DNA of 64,000 nt from Coniella vitis (lineage: Eukaryota > Ascomycota > Sordariomycetes > Diaporthales > Schizoparmaceae): positions 2,108,001-2,172,000 of the forward strand of contig WUJK01000005.1 in assembly GCA_011317545.1 (NCBI GenBank), written 5' to 3'. This document shows, one piece after another, positions 51,950 through 64,000 of the stretch; position 1 is the stretch's first letter; every line of letters begins with the position of its first letter. The notes beneath the pieces were generated by a model. It worked only from the letters and a program-made list of their open reading frames with translations. It ran no database searches and was not told the DNA's origin. The translations under genes and the position numbers were made by a program.

Positions 51950-52891
51950 TCAAGTCGCGTCAATAAAATCGTCCGAATTCTTCCTCTGCGTGGCCTCGGA
52001 CTCTGGAAAGGCGAGGATGCCGCACAGAATGGCGGCCACAATGAGCCCCAAGGAAATGAACCACCAAATAATGCCCAACACCCTGCCGTTGCTAACGCAA
52101 AAGCACATGCAAAAGCCGCTCTCGCGCGCCTTCTTGGCCATCTGGTGCGAGTCGGATCCCTCCACGTCCCGCCGGATGCAGTCGTCAAAGATATCCCACA
52201 CACTATACGTGGCCGTCAGGGTGCCGACAAAGAGCTGCACGCAAGGTCAGCACCCATGAAAAACAGACAGACCTCAACAAGAACTCACCACATAGTATCG
52301 CAAAGCCTCGGAATCGGCAATAAACCAGCACGCAACCAACAGACCCGTATTCAGGAGGATGATAGCAGGGGCAATCCACCTCTTTTCGCCGTCCTTGAGC
52401 GGCACATTCATGGCCTGAACCACACCCCACCACAGCAGGAGCAAAAACAAGACGCCAATCACCAAGCTCGCCACCTTGCTGGCCACAATGTCGAAGCCGC
52501 AAAAGATCATGAGCGACCCGACCAGCGAGCTGCCCAGGTACCCCGCAGGGTACGTCACAACACCCAGCCCGCCACTCATTTGCGTCGCGCCGCCCTCGTT
52601 GATATCGAGCGTGATGTGGTGGACGCGCCCGCAGGTCAGCTTGCAGGCAATGGCGTGGCCGAGCTCGTGAAAGGCCACGGCCTGCAATTTAAAGGGCTTG
52701 AGGAGGGCGCGGACGAAGCGCACGGGAAAGTACCACAAGATGACGATGGCCAAAAAGTAGCCGCAAAACACACCGACGGTAATCTTTTGCGCGTCCGAGG
52801 TCAGCTCGAGGCTGGCGCGCCGTAAGACAATCGCGGGGCCCGCTGCTCGTAGTACGCGCGGGGCCGTCCGGGCAATCATCGCGGGGGCCAT
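51950..52891 (-). CDS. M50B-like membrane zinc metallopeptidase
   Basis: Integral membrane protein of the peptidase M50B-like family found in fungi. Exons 52891-52289 and 52234-51950 (54-bp intron) give 295 aa. The zinc motif HELGH is at 75-79, in AVAFHELGHAIACKLTCG, right after the first hydrophobic helix (about 38-55). Five or so further helices follow (VGSLMIFCGFDIV, VIGVLFLLLLWWG, WIAPAIILLNTGLLVACWF and two near the C-terminus). A DINEGGATQMSGGLGVVTYPAGYLGSS block lies in the expected luminal/active region. A distant third ligand is likely an Asp in WDIFDDC. The start is the ATG at 52891; the frame stays open upstream but without a second good ATG. Family is clear; substrate and organelle are unknown. 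An A18 run sits in the leader at 52961-52978. Confidence 0.84.
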
Positions 52892-55800
52892 GTCCAAATG
52901 TCCAGTTTGTTGTTGGCAATGTTGTCGTTGTGAATCCACCGCTCCAAAAAGAAAGCAACGAAAAAAAAAAAAAAAAAAGGCCACTCGCTCCCTTAAAAAC
53001 CAAAACATCAGTGGCTATGCACAAGCTGACGCGGTGCTCGTGGCGTGGCTGTCTACTGCCGCCCTGGCCGCCCTGGCCGCCCTGTGGCATGCTGTCCCGT
53101 TGCTTGGCGGGGCTTGGGTGCTCTCTTTTTAGTGGCCCCTACAGCGAACCAGAGGCCCGCCCCAAATTGAAGTTTCAGGGACCAGTGCTGTAGTACATGC
53201 TTTGCGTTGCGTGGCTGGCAAGGCTGCGTCATCTGTCCCAGGGGTATCGAGCTTGGCGACGAGCAGCCGCCCGCGGATATTTTTAGCACTGCCTGGCTGC
53301 CAATGAGTGCACTTGGATTCTCCAAGGACGACAGCAATCACAACCCGTCTCCAAAAAGCCAGTAGACTTGGCAACAACCGGCTGAGCGCACCTTCCCAGT
53401 CCCAGTCGCGGCACAATCACCACTTGACAAAAACCCCAACATTCAGTGGCACGACACCCGCGTTACTTCTCCATGAAATTGCTCGCATCTTCAAACAACA
53501 CCCTTCACGACAATTGGCACCTGCTGAAGAGCTTAACCTGTGACAAACAGGCAGTTGGGCCGTAAAATAACAAAACAGCAAAACCCGCCTCGATCTCGGG
53601 ACGCTCACGAGCAAGGCTGGCGCTGATCCAAAACCGATAGCTCCCCGAGAGTAAACGCAAAAGCAAATCAAGAGACACAGCCACAGGTGCATTGCATAGT
53701 TTCGCGTCCTCGGGCGACCACGACGCAGCCTGGCCGCACAAGCGCACTTCTCTTACCGTATCCCAATAAGCCGACCATGGCATCCATCATGTACCAAGAA
53801 CACCATGCCAAAAGGCACCATCCATCTCGGTTGTGCCTTGACTTGTCGCAGCTTGAGCATCATGCTTCCCCAGGTTCTTAGCTAATCCTCTTCATCAGAT
53901 CACTTGGCCAATGCCCTCGCCGTTTGCGGGGCCCCACACGAGCCAACTCCCAAGTGGAGCTGTACCGACTTTGCAGATTCCAACGTCAAGCACCAGCCCA
54001 GCTTGATTTATCCGACCAAACGACAAGAATGCTCAAAAGACGTGGTGTCTTTTGACTTGTACGTCAGGCACATACAATAATAAGCATCCCGTTGAGGCGA
54101 GTGGCCCTCGCTCTGTGGTAGGATGCGCCAGTTCAGGTGCCAAAAGGTCGCCCGACAAAACGGCTCTGTTCGAATTAATCTACAAGAAACACTTGACCTG
54201 TGAAAGACTCTGAACAAATCACACAGACAGCACGACTGTCATTTTGCAACAGCCTTGAAAAGCCAACCACTTGTCCCAAAAGCGTGGTCTCGCACCCTAT
54301 AATCACGCCGGCAAAAAGCACAATCTCTCAAGGCTAATTAACCATTAAGCGACTCGTGACCATGACACCGCGAAATGCAGCAGTTCATGGTCTTTGAAGC
54401 TGAACAGCCAAGTACGAATGAATCTTGGCTTACAAATGTACCCTGCGACAAGGCAAGCAGCCCGACTCGTACGATGAGTGTTTTAGCTGAAGATGGCTGC
54501 TTTCCATTCCAAGGCATGCCCAACTATCGTATTCTAATACTCCAAATATGCGGGTTCGTAGTGCGAACATGCGGAACGAAAAGAACGAGAAATTCCCAAC
54601 ACCCAACGGTCCAACAAAGCACGTCCATCACCATTGGGAGACTCTTGCCAAGTCTCGGCACTTGCCTTTCAGCAAACCTTGGCATCATACTCGCGAGTCT
54701 CGAACGCGCGACAGCAAAGCCAACACACCGACGACAACAGCCACTGGCACAATCACACCCTCGTTACAGTAGTGTATGCACGTGCAAAGTGGAACGTAGC
54801 CACGGCAGCACTTGTCCCAAACCCTCCACCCTCTTCCGTCCTTGTAACGTATCTTGTGCAGGGGCCGGTCCAAAGACACAACGTGCCAACTCCTAGACCA
54901 CACATCTTAGCGCAGGATCCATCAGACTCGGTGCACTTGATGGGACAGCATAGGGCGCTGATTGTGGGTCAATCCGGGGAACAAGTCTGGGGCACGGGGG
55001 GAAAAGACAAGTACTCGGCCTCTTGGATCCCTTTTCCGGGCATTTCATTATCACGCCCTTGTCGTTTGCAGTGCCGCGGTGCTTCGTGTACCCACGCACC
55101 GGTCATTGTCAGCTATGCCGAACAGGCCTCAGCTGACCATATAAAAGCAAGGCGCCGCGGCGGTCCCTAGCTGGATGAGCGAGCAGCTTCTTTTCATTTT
55201 TCTTCCAAAAAGACACAGCAACCGTTGCGACTCTTGGATGGCTCTGGGTTCGTGCAAACTGTTGTTGACCCTTGTTGACAGCCCTGAAGAGTACTTGCAA
55301 TACTCGCAACGAGCTTAAACGCCGCATACAAGGCCAGGTATAAGAACCATTTCACATTGTTGTTCTCTCCGGTTCAAACAAGCTTTTTGGAACAAGACTG
55401 GCCAAGCGGGCGTGGGCATGATGGACCAAGTGGTCAACATCGTCTCGAGGAGAGCGCGCCAGCCACCAGCAGCATCTCATGGCTGGGATCGGGTCAGGAC
55501 GGCATAGGGTTGACAGGAGCCCGCACCGTGGTACGTCGGCGACGTCCGCAATGACGCTAGATTCGGGGGCTTCTCGGCGCCACGCCCCAGCAATGGTGGG
55601 CCACGCGAGAGGCGAGTCAGCGGGAGTGGGCGAGATGCAGTGTTGGGCCATTTGTGCCTGGATGAATTCTCTTCCAGCCACGCCCCCCCCCGGCCCCTGG
55701 ATAGTACTTGGCAACAATTCTCTTGACCCCCTTTCGTGCAAAACATCTTGGCAGAGCATGATTACCTGACCCAGCTTGGCCTTTCAGTGGCCTTGCTCGG

Positions 55801-57354
55801 TCCCACTACCGGCCCGGCACTTGGTGTTGAGCCGCATTTCTTGGGTGTGACGGTCTTGTCTCGTGGCTGCAGTGCAATGTGGTAGCATCCGACTGCGCCA
55901 GGTTGATCTGGGGAAAACAGAGGCCAGACAAGTCGGTTCAGAAACACGCACCGCACACACCGCTCTCGCCATCCTATCTGGGGTTGCAGCTCCACCTCCG
56001 CTTGCTCTGGACCACTCGTGTCTGGACCTGCAGCCTGGAGGTGGAGCTCGTGTGGGTGTGGTGCAAACCTGGAGAATGGTGGGCGCACCTAGAGATGGGG
56101 CGTTGTGGGAGGGAAAAAAAAAAAAGGACAAGGAAAACTGGGTTTGTCTCTCCAGTTGTGGAGATGCCGCACAGTGTGCCGTCATATTCTGTTTCCATTT
56201 GGCAAGAGTCTCTCCGTCCGTCCGTCCTCGGCACTCGATGCCTAGTTGGGACGTTTGGTCTGACCTGGCTTCAATTTCCGACAAAGTGCTCCCAAAATGA
56301 CCCAAGTCATGATGCTCGACCGCAATGACATTATTCTTAGCCAGCGAGTCGGCGAGCAGTTGGCTGACTCGCTTGTCTGGTAAGCTTGTTTGGCCAAGGA
56401 CCTGACAGGAGACAGAGGTCCGGGATGAGAAACTGGAAACATGCTGGGAGCCATGACTCCATCAGCATCAACACTCATTTTCCCATGCTGATGCAAGCAC
56501 TTCTCGTCACCCCCAGCGCCTGGCACATCAATACCAGGGGTCAGTCCAAGTCTTGGCCTTCACCCAATATTTCGACTACACCATTCACCAATCTTGTTCC
56601 TGCAGGGGAGACGGCCGAGTCAGGTAGTGGCAAGACGGCAGTGGCCAGACGGCAGTGGCCTTGTTCCAGAAGTCTACGATTTCAGTACTAGCCCGGCGCA
56701 TTGTTTTTGATGTCTGCAAGCTTCTGCAACCTGCAACCTGCCGTGGTACGCTGTCCTGGCTGTCGGCAACGTTCCAGAAAGAACAGCAGAGACACACATG
56801 TCTGGAGAGCTGGATCGGCACACACATCGATCGACTCACTGTGGCCTGGGGTGTACTGTGTGGTTGAGCAAGTGACCCCATGATCCTCATCCGGGGTAAA
56901 CGGCGAGCAATACAGCGGTCCCATTACGCGGGGAGTCACCTGCCTGCAGATAGATTGTGTTCCATCACCATGGGGCCCCGCCGGACGTCCACGCCGCAGC
57001 TCCAGTCTGGGGCCTCCACAGCATGCGTCCTGGAGCTAACAAGCAAAAAGCCTGAGCACGCATCCTGGCGCGGGCGGCGGGTGGCTTGACACCAGGTCGT
57101 CGTCCAGCGACCGAGGGCGCATTGACGACGTAGTGTTTTTTTCTTTCTTCTTGTCTCGCGGTCCATAAATACGACTGGGCCCTCTCTCATCCCACAGCCG
57201 GCCATTCTCTTGGTTTCACGCCACTGATAATTCTTCAAGTCTTGTTGCCTCTGTTCCACCCCCCTCAGAACTGTGCAAAGCAGGACAAAAATAGTTACCC
57301 TGTGTCCCAACATCCACACACACCTTGGTTTACTCTCCTCCACACTTGCCCGCC
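52892..57354. other. 4.5-kb intergenic region between divergent genes
   Basis: It lies between the M50B-like gene (minus) and the sugar transporter (plus). Unique-looking DNA with short frames of up to 178 codons, none with a domain motif or consistent codon bias. No tRNA recognised. Confidence 0.5.
57164..57171 (+). promoter_or_regulatory. TATA-like element
   Basis: CATAAATA about 190 bp upstream of the transporter ATG at 57355; plausible core promoter element by position only. Confidence 0.35.
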
Positions 57355-59177
57355 ATGGCCGACTCTGTCACGCCGGTGGCGCCAACGGCCAGTCCCAATA
57401 CGCAGGGCCGCAAGCTCAAGGAGGCGCAGGTGGAGAACCCCGTCCGACCAAACACCATGCCGGGTATGGACGAGAAGGAGGCTCTTGCTGTCGCCAATGC
57501 TGGTGGATACGAGATTGATGCCTTCATCAACGAGATGGAGGAGGAGCTCGAGGCCGCAGGTGGCCTCAAGACGGGCTTCTTCCATTTGCAGTTCAAGGAC
57601 CCTCGTCACTTTACTTGGGTTATTGTTGCCTTTGCCTCCATGGGTGGTCTCCTCTCTGGTCTCGACCAGTCTCTGATTTCCGGTGCCAACTTGTACCTGC
57701 CTGAAGACCTTGGCTTGGATACACGCCAAAACAGTTTGGTAAACTCTGCCATGCCTCTGGGTGCCGTGGGTGGTGCTCTTCTTTTGGGCCCTGCCAACGA
57801 GTGGTTCGGCAGACGCTGGGCCATAATCATTTCCACAATCCTGTACACCATTGGTGCTGCTCTAGAGGCTGGTTCCATGAACTTTGGTAAGTCATCCAAC
57901 CTCAAGTCACATCTGATCTTCACACACAACTGACAGGCAAAACAGGCATGATTGTTGGCGCTCGTGTCATTCTCGGAGTCGGCGTGGGTCTCGAAGGTGG
58001 CACCGTGCCCGTCTACGTGGCCGAGACTGTCGAACGCAGAATGCGTGGCAATCTTGTTTCGCTCTACCAATTCAACATTGCGCTCGGTGAAGTCTTGGGC
58101 TATGCCGTCGCTGCCATCTTCCTCCGTGTGCCTGGCAACTGGCGCTACATTCTGGGATCCTCGCTCGTCTTCTCCACCATCATGTTCCTGGGCATGCTCT
58201 TCCTGCCCGAGTCTCCCCGCTTCCTCATGCACAAGGGCAAGACGCTCGAGGCCTACAAGGTGTGGAAACGCATCCGTGGCATTGAGCGCGCCGACGCCAA
58301 GGAAGAGTTCTTTGTCATGAAGGTCTCGGTCCAGCACGAACAGACTGTCGTCAACGAGAGTGCCGTCAACAAGCGCTTCCCCTGGCTCGACTTCTTTACC
58401 GTTCCTCGCGCTCGCCGCGCACTCATCTACGCCAACATTATGATTCTGCTCGGCCAGCTGACGGGTGTCAATGCCATCATGTACTACATGAGCACCTTGA
58501 TGAACGAGATTGGCTTCAATGCTGAACAGTCAAACTACATGTCCCTCGTCGGCGGTGGTTCGCTGCTTATTGGTACCATCCCCGCCATCTTCACCATGGA
58601 AAAGTTTGGTCGTCGCTTCTGGGCCAACGCCATGCTCCCCGGTTTCTTTATTGGCCTCGTCATCATTGGTGTCTCGTACCAGATCCCCCTCGCCACCAAC
58701 CCGCGCGGTGCCGAGGCCTGCTACCTGATTGGCCTGATACTCTACATGAGTTTCTTTGGCTGCTACGCCTGTCTTACCTGGGTCATTCCCTCCGAAGTCT
58801 ACCCGACATACCTGCGTTCGTACGGCATGGTGACCTCGGACGCCCTTCTCTTCCTCGCCTCCTTTATTGTCACGTACAACTTTAGCGCCATGCAGGCTGC
58901 CATGACCCGCACCGGTCTGGCTCTGGGCTTCTACGGTGGTATTGCCGTGCTCGGTTGGTTCTACCAGCTGCTCTTCATGCCCGAGACCAAGGACAAGACG
59001 CTCGAGGAGATTGACCTGCTGTTTGAACGCCCTACACGCGAGATTGTGGCTGAGAACACCAAGAATGTCACGCAGAGCATGGCCAACTTCTTTGCGGGTC
59101 GCTGGAGCAGCAAGTCCAAGGCTGCCGCTGCCGAGGCAGCTGCCTCGGAGGAGAAGCTGAGCGAAGAGAAGCCATGA
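57355..59177 (+). CDS. MFS sugar/polyol transporter
   Basis: Proton-coupled sugar porter family member (TC 2.A.1.1), plasma membrane. Exons 57355-57886 and 57946-59177 give 587 aa. A 90-residue cytosolic N-terminus carries an acidic helix (INEMEEELEAAGG) before helix 1 (WVIVAFASMGGLLSGLDQSLISGANLYLP). Sugar-porter signatures follow: NEWFGRRWAI after helix 2, VPVYVAETVERRMRG, NWRYILG, LPESPRFLMHKGK, GQLTGVNAIMYYM, a second FGRRFW, PSEVYPTYLR and PETKDKTLEEID. The C-terminal tail is Ala/Lys/Glu-rich. The intron is 59 bp with the acceptor at 57945; a second in-frame acceptor 9 bp upstream would add three residues (GKT). Codon use is highly biased, suggesting strong expression. The specificity (hexose, inositol, polyol) is not deducible. 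Confidence 0.9.
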
Positions 59178-59769
59178 AAAAAAAAAAAATGGTGGCGTGG
59201 CTGTCACGACGTAGTCGGGATAAAATCTGGGGTGCAAAGACTTTTTATTTTTATTCTTGGTGCCAAGAAGAGTGTATAGAAGTTTGGAGCGGGCAAACGA
59301 TTCATGGCGAGATGCGCATCATGATGGATATGGTTCATGTAATATCACGATACCCTTAATAAAGAAATGCCATATTCATGATACATATACAAAGACGACC
59401 TTTTTTTTCTTTTATATACCATTGGTGACATGGCTCGGAGAAGGCGAATATTCCAAAAAGTTGAGTGGCATATATATAGATTTGATTATGCAGACTTATG
59501 TTATGGTATGAGATTATCCTGGAAACTCGTCATGCATATATAAATATAAACCCCGTCACCCTGCATACGACAGTCGAAGCCACGCGTTGCAACCATTACA
59601 ATGTTGGGTATCTTTTTTTTGGTCTTCCGTCTTTCCCTCTGCTTGCCTTTTAATTACACCACCGTAAGGCACCTGAAAGTGCTCGGTTGCAGAAAACTTG
59701 ATAACAATTTACCAGACCGAGGATCAAAGCCAGCACGACTCGGCCGTCAATATGTCGCGTGGCAGATTC
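59178..59769. other. Intergenic between convergent genes
   Basis: Shared 3' flank of the sugar transporter and the HET-like gene; A13 run just after the first stop codon. No gene seen. Confidence 0.55.
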
Positions 59770-61011
59770 CTACCATGGAACTCGGGGTGCCGGGTGTGCG
59801 TTTCTTCGCTCGAAGGCATCCAACAAGGTGAAAATGACACCATATTCCATCTTGGGCAGTGATCGGATCGTTTCGAAAGCCTCTTTGGAAAAGCCTTCGG
59901 ACCCAGCCTTTTCAAATTCCACTAGCAACAAAGGGGGGCAAAGTGTCAGCATATTCTGCAGGCTTTTTGACGATTTGCACCCACCCACAGCCGCAACTTG
60001 AAGGGGGGGGGGGCAAAACTCACCCTCTGCGCGATTCCAGACCAACAGCTGCCTCCACGACACGATTTCGTCACCCATCAAAAAGGCCGGGAAGCGCGAC
60101 AAGGTCAACTCTTCGAGGATCCACTGCCGCGTGAAAAAGGGCCGGCTGATGAAGTTCTTGATGGCCACAAACACGGGCCCTCGCTGCGGACAGCCATTGA
60201 CTTGCGCGTCCACCTCCCAGAGGGGGGCCAGCGGCGTCAGAAAGCGCATGATGGGCGAGTAGTTCTCGGGGTGGTCGATCTTGTCCTGCGGGTCGCCGAA
60301 GTTGGGCGGAAACACTTGCTCAAAGTCGCGCACCGTCGAGATGGCCAGGTCCGAGGTGGGATCCTTCATGCCCAGCCAGCCAATGGTGAGGCGGGCGTTC
60401 TCGTACGCCATGGCCACGTGGGCGCGGCGGGCTTCCGTCTCGACGGTGTTGCGCCCGTCGATGCAGATGCAGTCGAGCCACACGCGCAAGGGCCCGTCAC
60501 GGCTGTTGCGCGACGACGACGCTTCATCGGGCAGAATGGACCGGAAGCCGCGTGCCAAGTTCTGGAGCCAGGCCGGAGGCGGTTTCTTGATGCGTGGGGG
60601 CCGGTTGGCCTGTAGTCTGGGAGACAGTGGCCCATTGTCGTCGCCACTGCTTGTCGTGGATAGCGAATCGTTCCCCGACCCTCCTCCTCCTCCTGCCTGT
60701 GTCTGTGTCTGTGTCTGTGCTGCTCTCTGAGCGAGGCAGAGGCCACGAATATGTCGCAGCGCCTGGCCTATCGTCCGCGGAACCGTCACTTTGCTGCCGT
60801 TGATGGTAATCTTTTCGCTTCCCGGGTTCTCCTCGTCGCGCAGCAGCGCGCACAGGCCAATGTACTCGAGCTCGGGTGTGATTTTGCAGTAGACGAGACG
60901 ACTCGAGATGGGGTCCTGGATGTCCTGGGCCGGCTGGATCTCGAGCAGGCGGATCTCTCTCTTGGCCAGCGAGATGGGCTTGTGCTCCAAGCCTCGAAGG
61001 TCGAGGGCCAT
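59770..61011 (-). CDS. HET-domain-like protein
   Basis: Resembles the fungal heterokaryon-incompatibility (HET) domain family, often tied to self/non-self recognition and cell death; a role here is not implied. Exons 61011-60024 and 59921-59770 give 379 aa. Core motifs: IGLCALLRDEENPGSEKITINGSKVTVPRTIGQALRHIR at 51-89, then RVWLDCICIDGRNTVETEARRAHVAMAYENARLTIGWLG at 176-214, then FFTRQWILEELTLSR. The first block aligns with the usual YxALSYxWG element but lacks the Trp-Gly. About 80 residues of low complexity (TQTQTQAGGGGGSG, then Ser/Pro-rich) separate the two blocks. The intron (102 bp) was placed by frame; without it the frame reads a poor Cys/Pro stretch. No extra domain such as NACHT or WD40 follows, so this is a short HET-like protein. 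Confidence 0.78.
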   Translation of the reverse strand: MALDLRGLEHKPISLAKREIRLLEIQPAQDIQDPISSRLVYCKITPELEYIGLCALLRDEENPGSEKITINGSKVTVPRTIGQALRHIRGLCLAQRAAQTQTQTQAGGGGGSGNDSLSTTSSGDDNGPLSPRLQANRPPRIKKPPPAWLQNLARGFRSILPDEASSSRNSRDGPLRVWLDCICIDGRNTVETEARRAHVAMAYENARLTIGWLGMKDPTSDLAISTVRDFEQVFPPNFGDPQDKIDHPENYSPIMRFLTPLAPLWEVDAQVNGCPQRGPVFVAIKNFISRPFFTRQWILEELTLSRFPAFLMGDEIVSWRQLLVWNRAEGEFCPPPLQVAAVGGCKSSKSLQNMLTLCPPLLLVEFEKAGSEGFSKEAFETIRSLPKMEYGVIFTLLDAFERRNAHPAPRVPW

Positions 61012-61018
61012 GGTCGTC

Positions 61019-61041
61019 GTGTGTGTGTGTGTGTGTGTGTG
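61019..61041. repeat. (GT)n microsatellite at HET-like gene start
   Basis: Dinucleotide run 8 bp upstream of the start codon of the HET-like gene, so in its 5' leader as (CA)n. Confidence 0.9.
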
Positions 61042-64000
61042 TGCTCTTCAACCTAGTAATGATGCGTAAACTGGGTGCGCCCGCCCACTGTGCGTTTCTT
61101 TTTCTTCTCTTTTCTTTTCTTTCCTTCTTCTTCTTCTTCTTCTTCTTCTTCTTCTTCTTCTCCTTTCCTGCCAATTGCCGAGGATTCTAGATGTCGGTTA
61201 GAGGAATTCCGTTTCCCAGATACCCAGAGCCAGTGGGAAAAAGTAAATGTAAACAATGGTGATTCAGCAGCCACAACAAAAGACTAGCAGACTGAACAAC
61301 AGTATGCTGCACCCTGGAACGTTACGTGAGCCCAGGCACACATAGACGTACTTTGTATTGAAGAAGAAAAAAAAGAGAGATAGAGGCACATGACATTCGA
61401 GTCCTGCCATCACTTAGTCAAACATATCAGCAAAAACCACTTCGCATGTTACCCGACTTATGGATACTTCTTTACCTTGCTTTTCTGCACTGCTTGGCCG
61501 GCCTGCCTACCTATACTATGTAGATCGGTATCGCCAGATGAGAATCCTGTGTGCCCATAAGCCCACCTTGCCCACTCCAAACGCAACAGAAGGGTTTCCG
61601 CTCCGATTGGGGAGGGGGGTCTCCATTTGCATCCCCACTTGTCCTGAGTCGTCTGGCTCCGAAGACGAGCTGCTATTCGTTCTCGTCAGGCCACAGAGGG
61701 CGTGGAAAGCTTGTTGATCCTAAACGTGCTGGAGCCTCATTACTATTATCCTTTTTTTGACAAAGGCCACCACACCATATAGTACATGCCATGAATGTAG
61801 TAGTAGAAGTACACTTATCAAAGTACTTACTACATACTATAGTACGTAGAGAGACACGCACACGCCGATCCATGGACATCATCAAACAACCCAACTGTCC
61901 CATGCCCAAGACCCAAGCCAGCTCATAAGAAAGAGCACATGACTGCCTCTCTCTCCCCATGTACATAGATATTGGGACAGCAAAGCAAAAGCCACGACGA
62001 CACCGCTTTTGTGCTCTCTGTGAGTTTTCTTTTCCCTTCTTTTCCTTCCCTGGGAACGCGTCACAGTCGGCCGTTGCGGCTTCGGTATCTCCTTTGGGAG
62101 GGGGGTGGGCAGGGCTGGGGCTGGGGAGAAGGGGGAATCGTTGGCCCTATCATCATTTGCTCGCTCTCCCATTATACCTACCCTTTCTTATAGCCCTTGG
62201 ACTTATGTAGACCTTTCTCTTCCTTTTCTACTTCTTGGAACTCTGCCAAGCCTGCATCCATTGCGGGTGGTGGACACTTTGTCACACCTGTATAATGGGC
62301 GTCAACAAGAACAAGGGAAAAAAAAAAAAAGGAACCAAGACCATCGTCCCGTCAACCTTGCGTAAAATGATCGTCACAGTCAATAAACCCATTTCCTTCT
62401 TTCCAAGACGGTGGAGACCGCCTTCAGGGTCCCAATTGAAATTACCGCCAAGCACAGGCCACATTATCAGATAGAAAAAAAAAAAAATAGAATAAAATAA
62501 AATACAAGGTCTTTTTTGCTTTCTCCCCCTTCACTGTACATATTTATCTAGAAGTCTGTACAGGATATGATCTACTCGTCCTTTGAAGAAAAGGGCAAGT
62601 AAGTCATTTGGAAATCAAGGGGGTCTTGATAATCCCTTTTTTTTTTTCAATGACTTTTAAATAAATAGATAAATAAATAAATAAAAAAATGGTTTGCATT
62701 TTTCTTTTCTTTTCCCCCAGTCTCGACATTTTTTCCGTTTGTTGTCTCCTCCTAGCCCGGTCCTTGTAGACGGCATGTCCGTCCACGAGGAACGGTAAGC
62801 CCTCACTGCTACATGGAATGTACAGTATAATAGTACTTACTGGTTAGAGTTACATAGTACTTGGGGACTCAAGACCGACCGACCGACCGACTGGGTGAGA
62901 TAACCAGTTTTGCAGATACAACAGCAGCCGTAATCGGGGGAGGGGGCAAGCGATTCATGACAGACAACACAATCAATTCCTTTGGAACGACGTTATTAGT
63001 TCCAGCAGACTGCAAAAAGTGGGACTCTTGTTGCCGAGTTGAGCGAGCCGGCCACATTTGATGAACTGTATACTTTTACATTCTGAAAAGAGAAATTGAT
63101 ATAAAAAAAAAGAAAAGGACACGTTATATTAAAGACAAGAAACACTTTACATAGCATTACTATGTAGCGTTGACGTCGACAGAAAATGTGGGCACTTACT
63201 TTTTTTTTTAAAAAGAAAAAAATTTAACCGGGCATATAAATAGGTTTCGACATAGTCCAACGGTTGTCAGATTCGGAAATATTATTACTACTGCATGCTT
63301 CTTCACCTAATGACCAGTTGGAGGCACCCAGCCAGCGCGCCGAAAACCCACCCCAACCTCTGGACCCTTCTTTGTCTGACCAAAAAGGGGGGTGGGGGGT
63401 GAGTAGACGAGCAAACCATCGCCATCAACTTAGAACGAGCGCCCTCCCTCCACCTCCTCTTCCATCTTCTTTTTTTTTTAAAAAAAAAATAAATAAATAA
63501 ATTTCTGCGTATACCCCACCCACCAGCTCAATCACGTATACTATGTAATCGTACATGATCCATCAGAAGTACTTTGTCATTATGTAACAGTGCCGAATGC
63601 CGTCACATAGTAGTACCTTTTCATTATGAGCCCTTGCTTCTTCAGTACTAGCACTCCACGGCCCCTCCCGCTGTATCTTGTTCTAGAACACGCAGAAGGT
63701 TTGGGAGATGTAACGGAGATCGCGTCATGTACAAGACCTGTCTACAATAGCGGGGACGACCAAAAGCGCCAGATTGGGCCGCAATAGGAAACTTGGTCCT
63801 CGTCAGATGCTTGGTGCCCAAGCACACCTGCAAACGGATACAGCAGAGGTTCGTTCCTTGCAAAGGTAGTACTCGTGCGAGTTATAGGATGTGATGCTGA
63901 CTCGAGGAGAGGGAGCACCGTGGCCTCTATTCGAGGCGACGGTGCCAATTGTCTACGCTCAAACGCTCGACGGGGAGCTTCAAAGAGGCACCGTGACTTG
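61042..64000. other. Terminal 3-kb region, no gene recognised
   Basis: Starts with (CTT)n at 61124-61162 upstream of the HET-like gene, then AT/GC-mixed sequence with several CTACATAGTAC- and AGTACTTAC-type words (61826-61848, 62832-62861, 63601-63617), a GACC tract near 62875-62891 and A/T homopolymers. No frame has recognisable protein similarity. The right edge may cut an unseen gene. Confidence 0.5.
61124..61162. repeat. (CTT)13 microsatellite
   Basis: Trinucleotide tract in the promoter/leader side of the HET-like gene. Confidence 0.95.

Overview
This window is nuclear DNA of a filamentous ascomycete (Pezizomycotina, probably Sordariomycetes; the genus cannot be fixed from sequence alone). 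The signs are genes broken by short introns of about 45-120 bp with GTRNGT-like donors and CTAAC-type branch points, fungal-specific families (HET-like, LsdA-like, Dal5-like and sugar-porter MFS, GH6 cellobiohydrolase with a CBM1), C/A-rich leaders, long intergenic spacers and very many microsatellites. I rebuilt the gene models by hand from reading frame, splice sites and family motifs. Where exon joins are given, the summed CDS lengths are multiples of three.

Layout. 0.8-2.5 kb (-): Dal5/Tna1-like anion transporter. 5.4-7.0 kb (+): FAD monooxygenase of salicylate-hydroxylase type. 8.1-9.3 kb (+): secreted LsdA-like protein. 10.8-12.4 kb (+): Gpr1/Fun34/YaaH acetate-transporter family protein. 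13.4-14.7 kb (-): short-chain dehydrogenase. 16.0-16.8 kb (-): Ras-like GTPase. 21.7-25.5 kb (+): C2-domain phosphatidylserine decarboxylase (Psd2 type). 30.0 kb (+): 100-residue protein with a long leader. 33.1-34.0 kb (+): decayed GH5 beta-mannanase. 35.6 kb (-): probable 84-residue protein. 36.9-38.0 kb (-): HAD phosphatase. 38.8-39.8 kb (-): epsilon-COP, divergent from an Osh3-type oxysterol-binding protein at 40.5-43.5 kb (+). 45.7-47.8 kb (-): GH6 cellobiohydrolase in nine coding exons. 48.8-49.7 kb (-): Arg-rich hypothetical protein. 50.3-51.5 kb (-): Golgi-type GT8-like transferase. 51.9-52.9 kb (-): M50B-like membrane peptidase. 57.4-59.2 kb (+): sugar/polyol transporter. 59.8-61.0 kb (-): HET-like protein.

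How they fit together. There is no convincing biosynthetic cluster. The left 15 kb groups small-molecule uptake and oxidation genes (organic anion import, aromatic hydroxylation, acetate-family membrane protein, SDR), which could serve carbon scavenging but do not look co-regulated. The middle holds secretory-pathway and membrane-lipid housekeeping genes (Psd2, epsilon-COP, Osh3, GT8, M50B-like). One intact plant-cell-wall hydrolase (GH6) and one dead one (GH5 mannanase) suggest reshaping of the polysaccharide-degradation repertoire.

The most notable signals are a GC-AG intron in the HAD gene, a coding first exon consisting only of ATG in the glycosyltransferase gene, a roughly 250-bp (TTG)n(CTG)n expansion inside a cellobiohydrolase intron, a mannanase relic that has lost its acid/base segment, two stop-free in-frame introns in the PSD gene, a Ras-like GTPase without a CaaX box, and an AT-rich island of degenerate repeats carrying TATCCTAGA words. 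I found no clear undescribed multi-gene system, no CRISPR array, no rRNA and no convincing tRNA.
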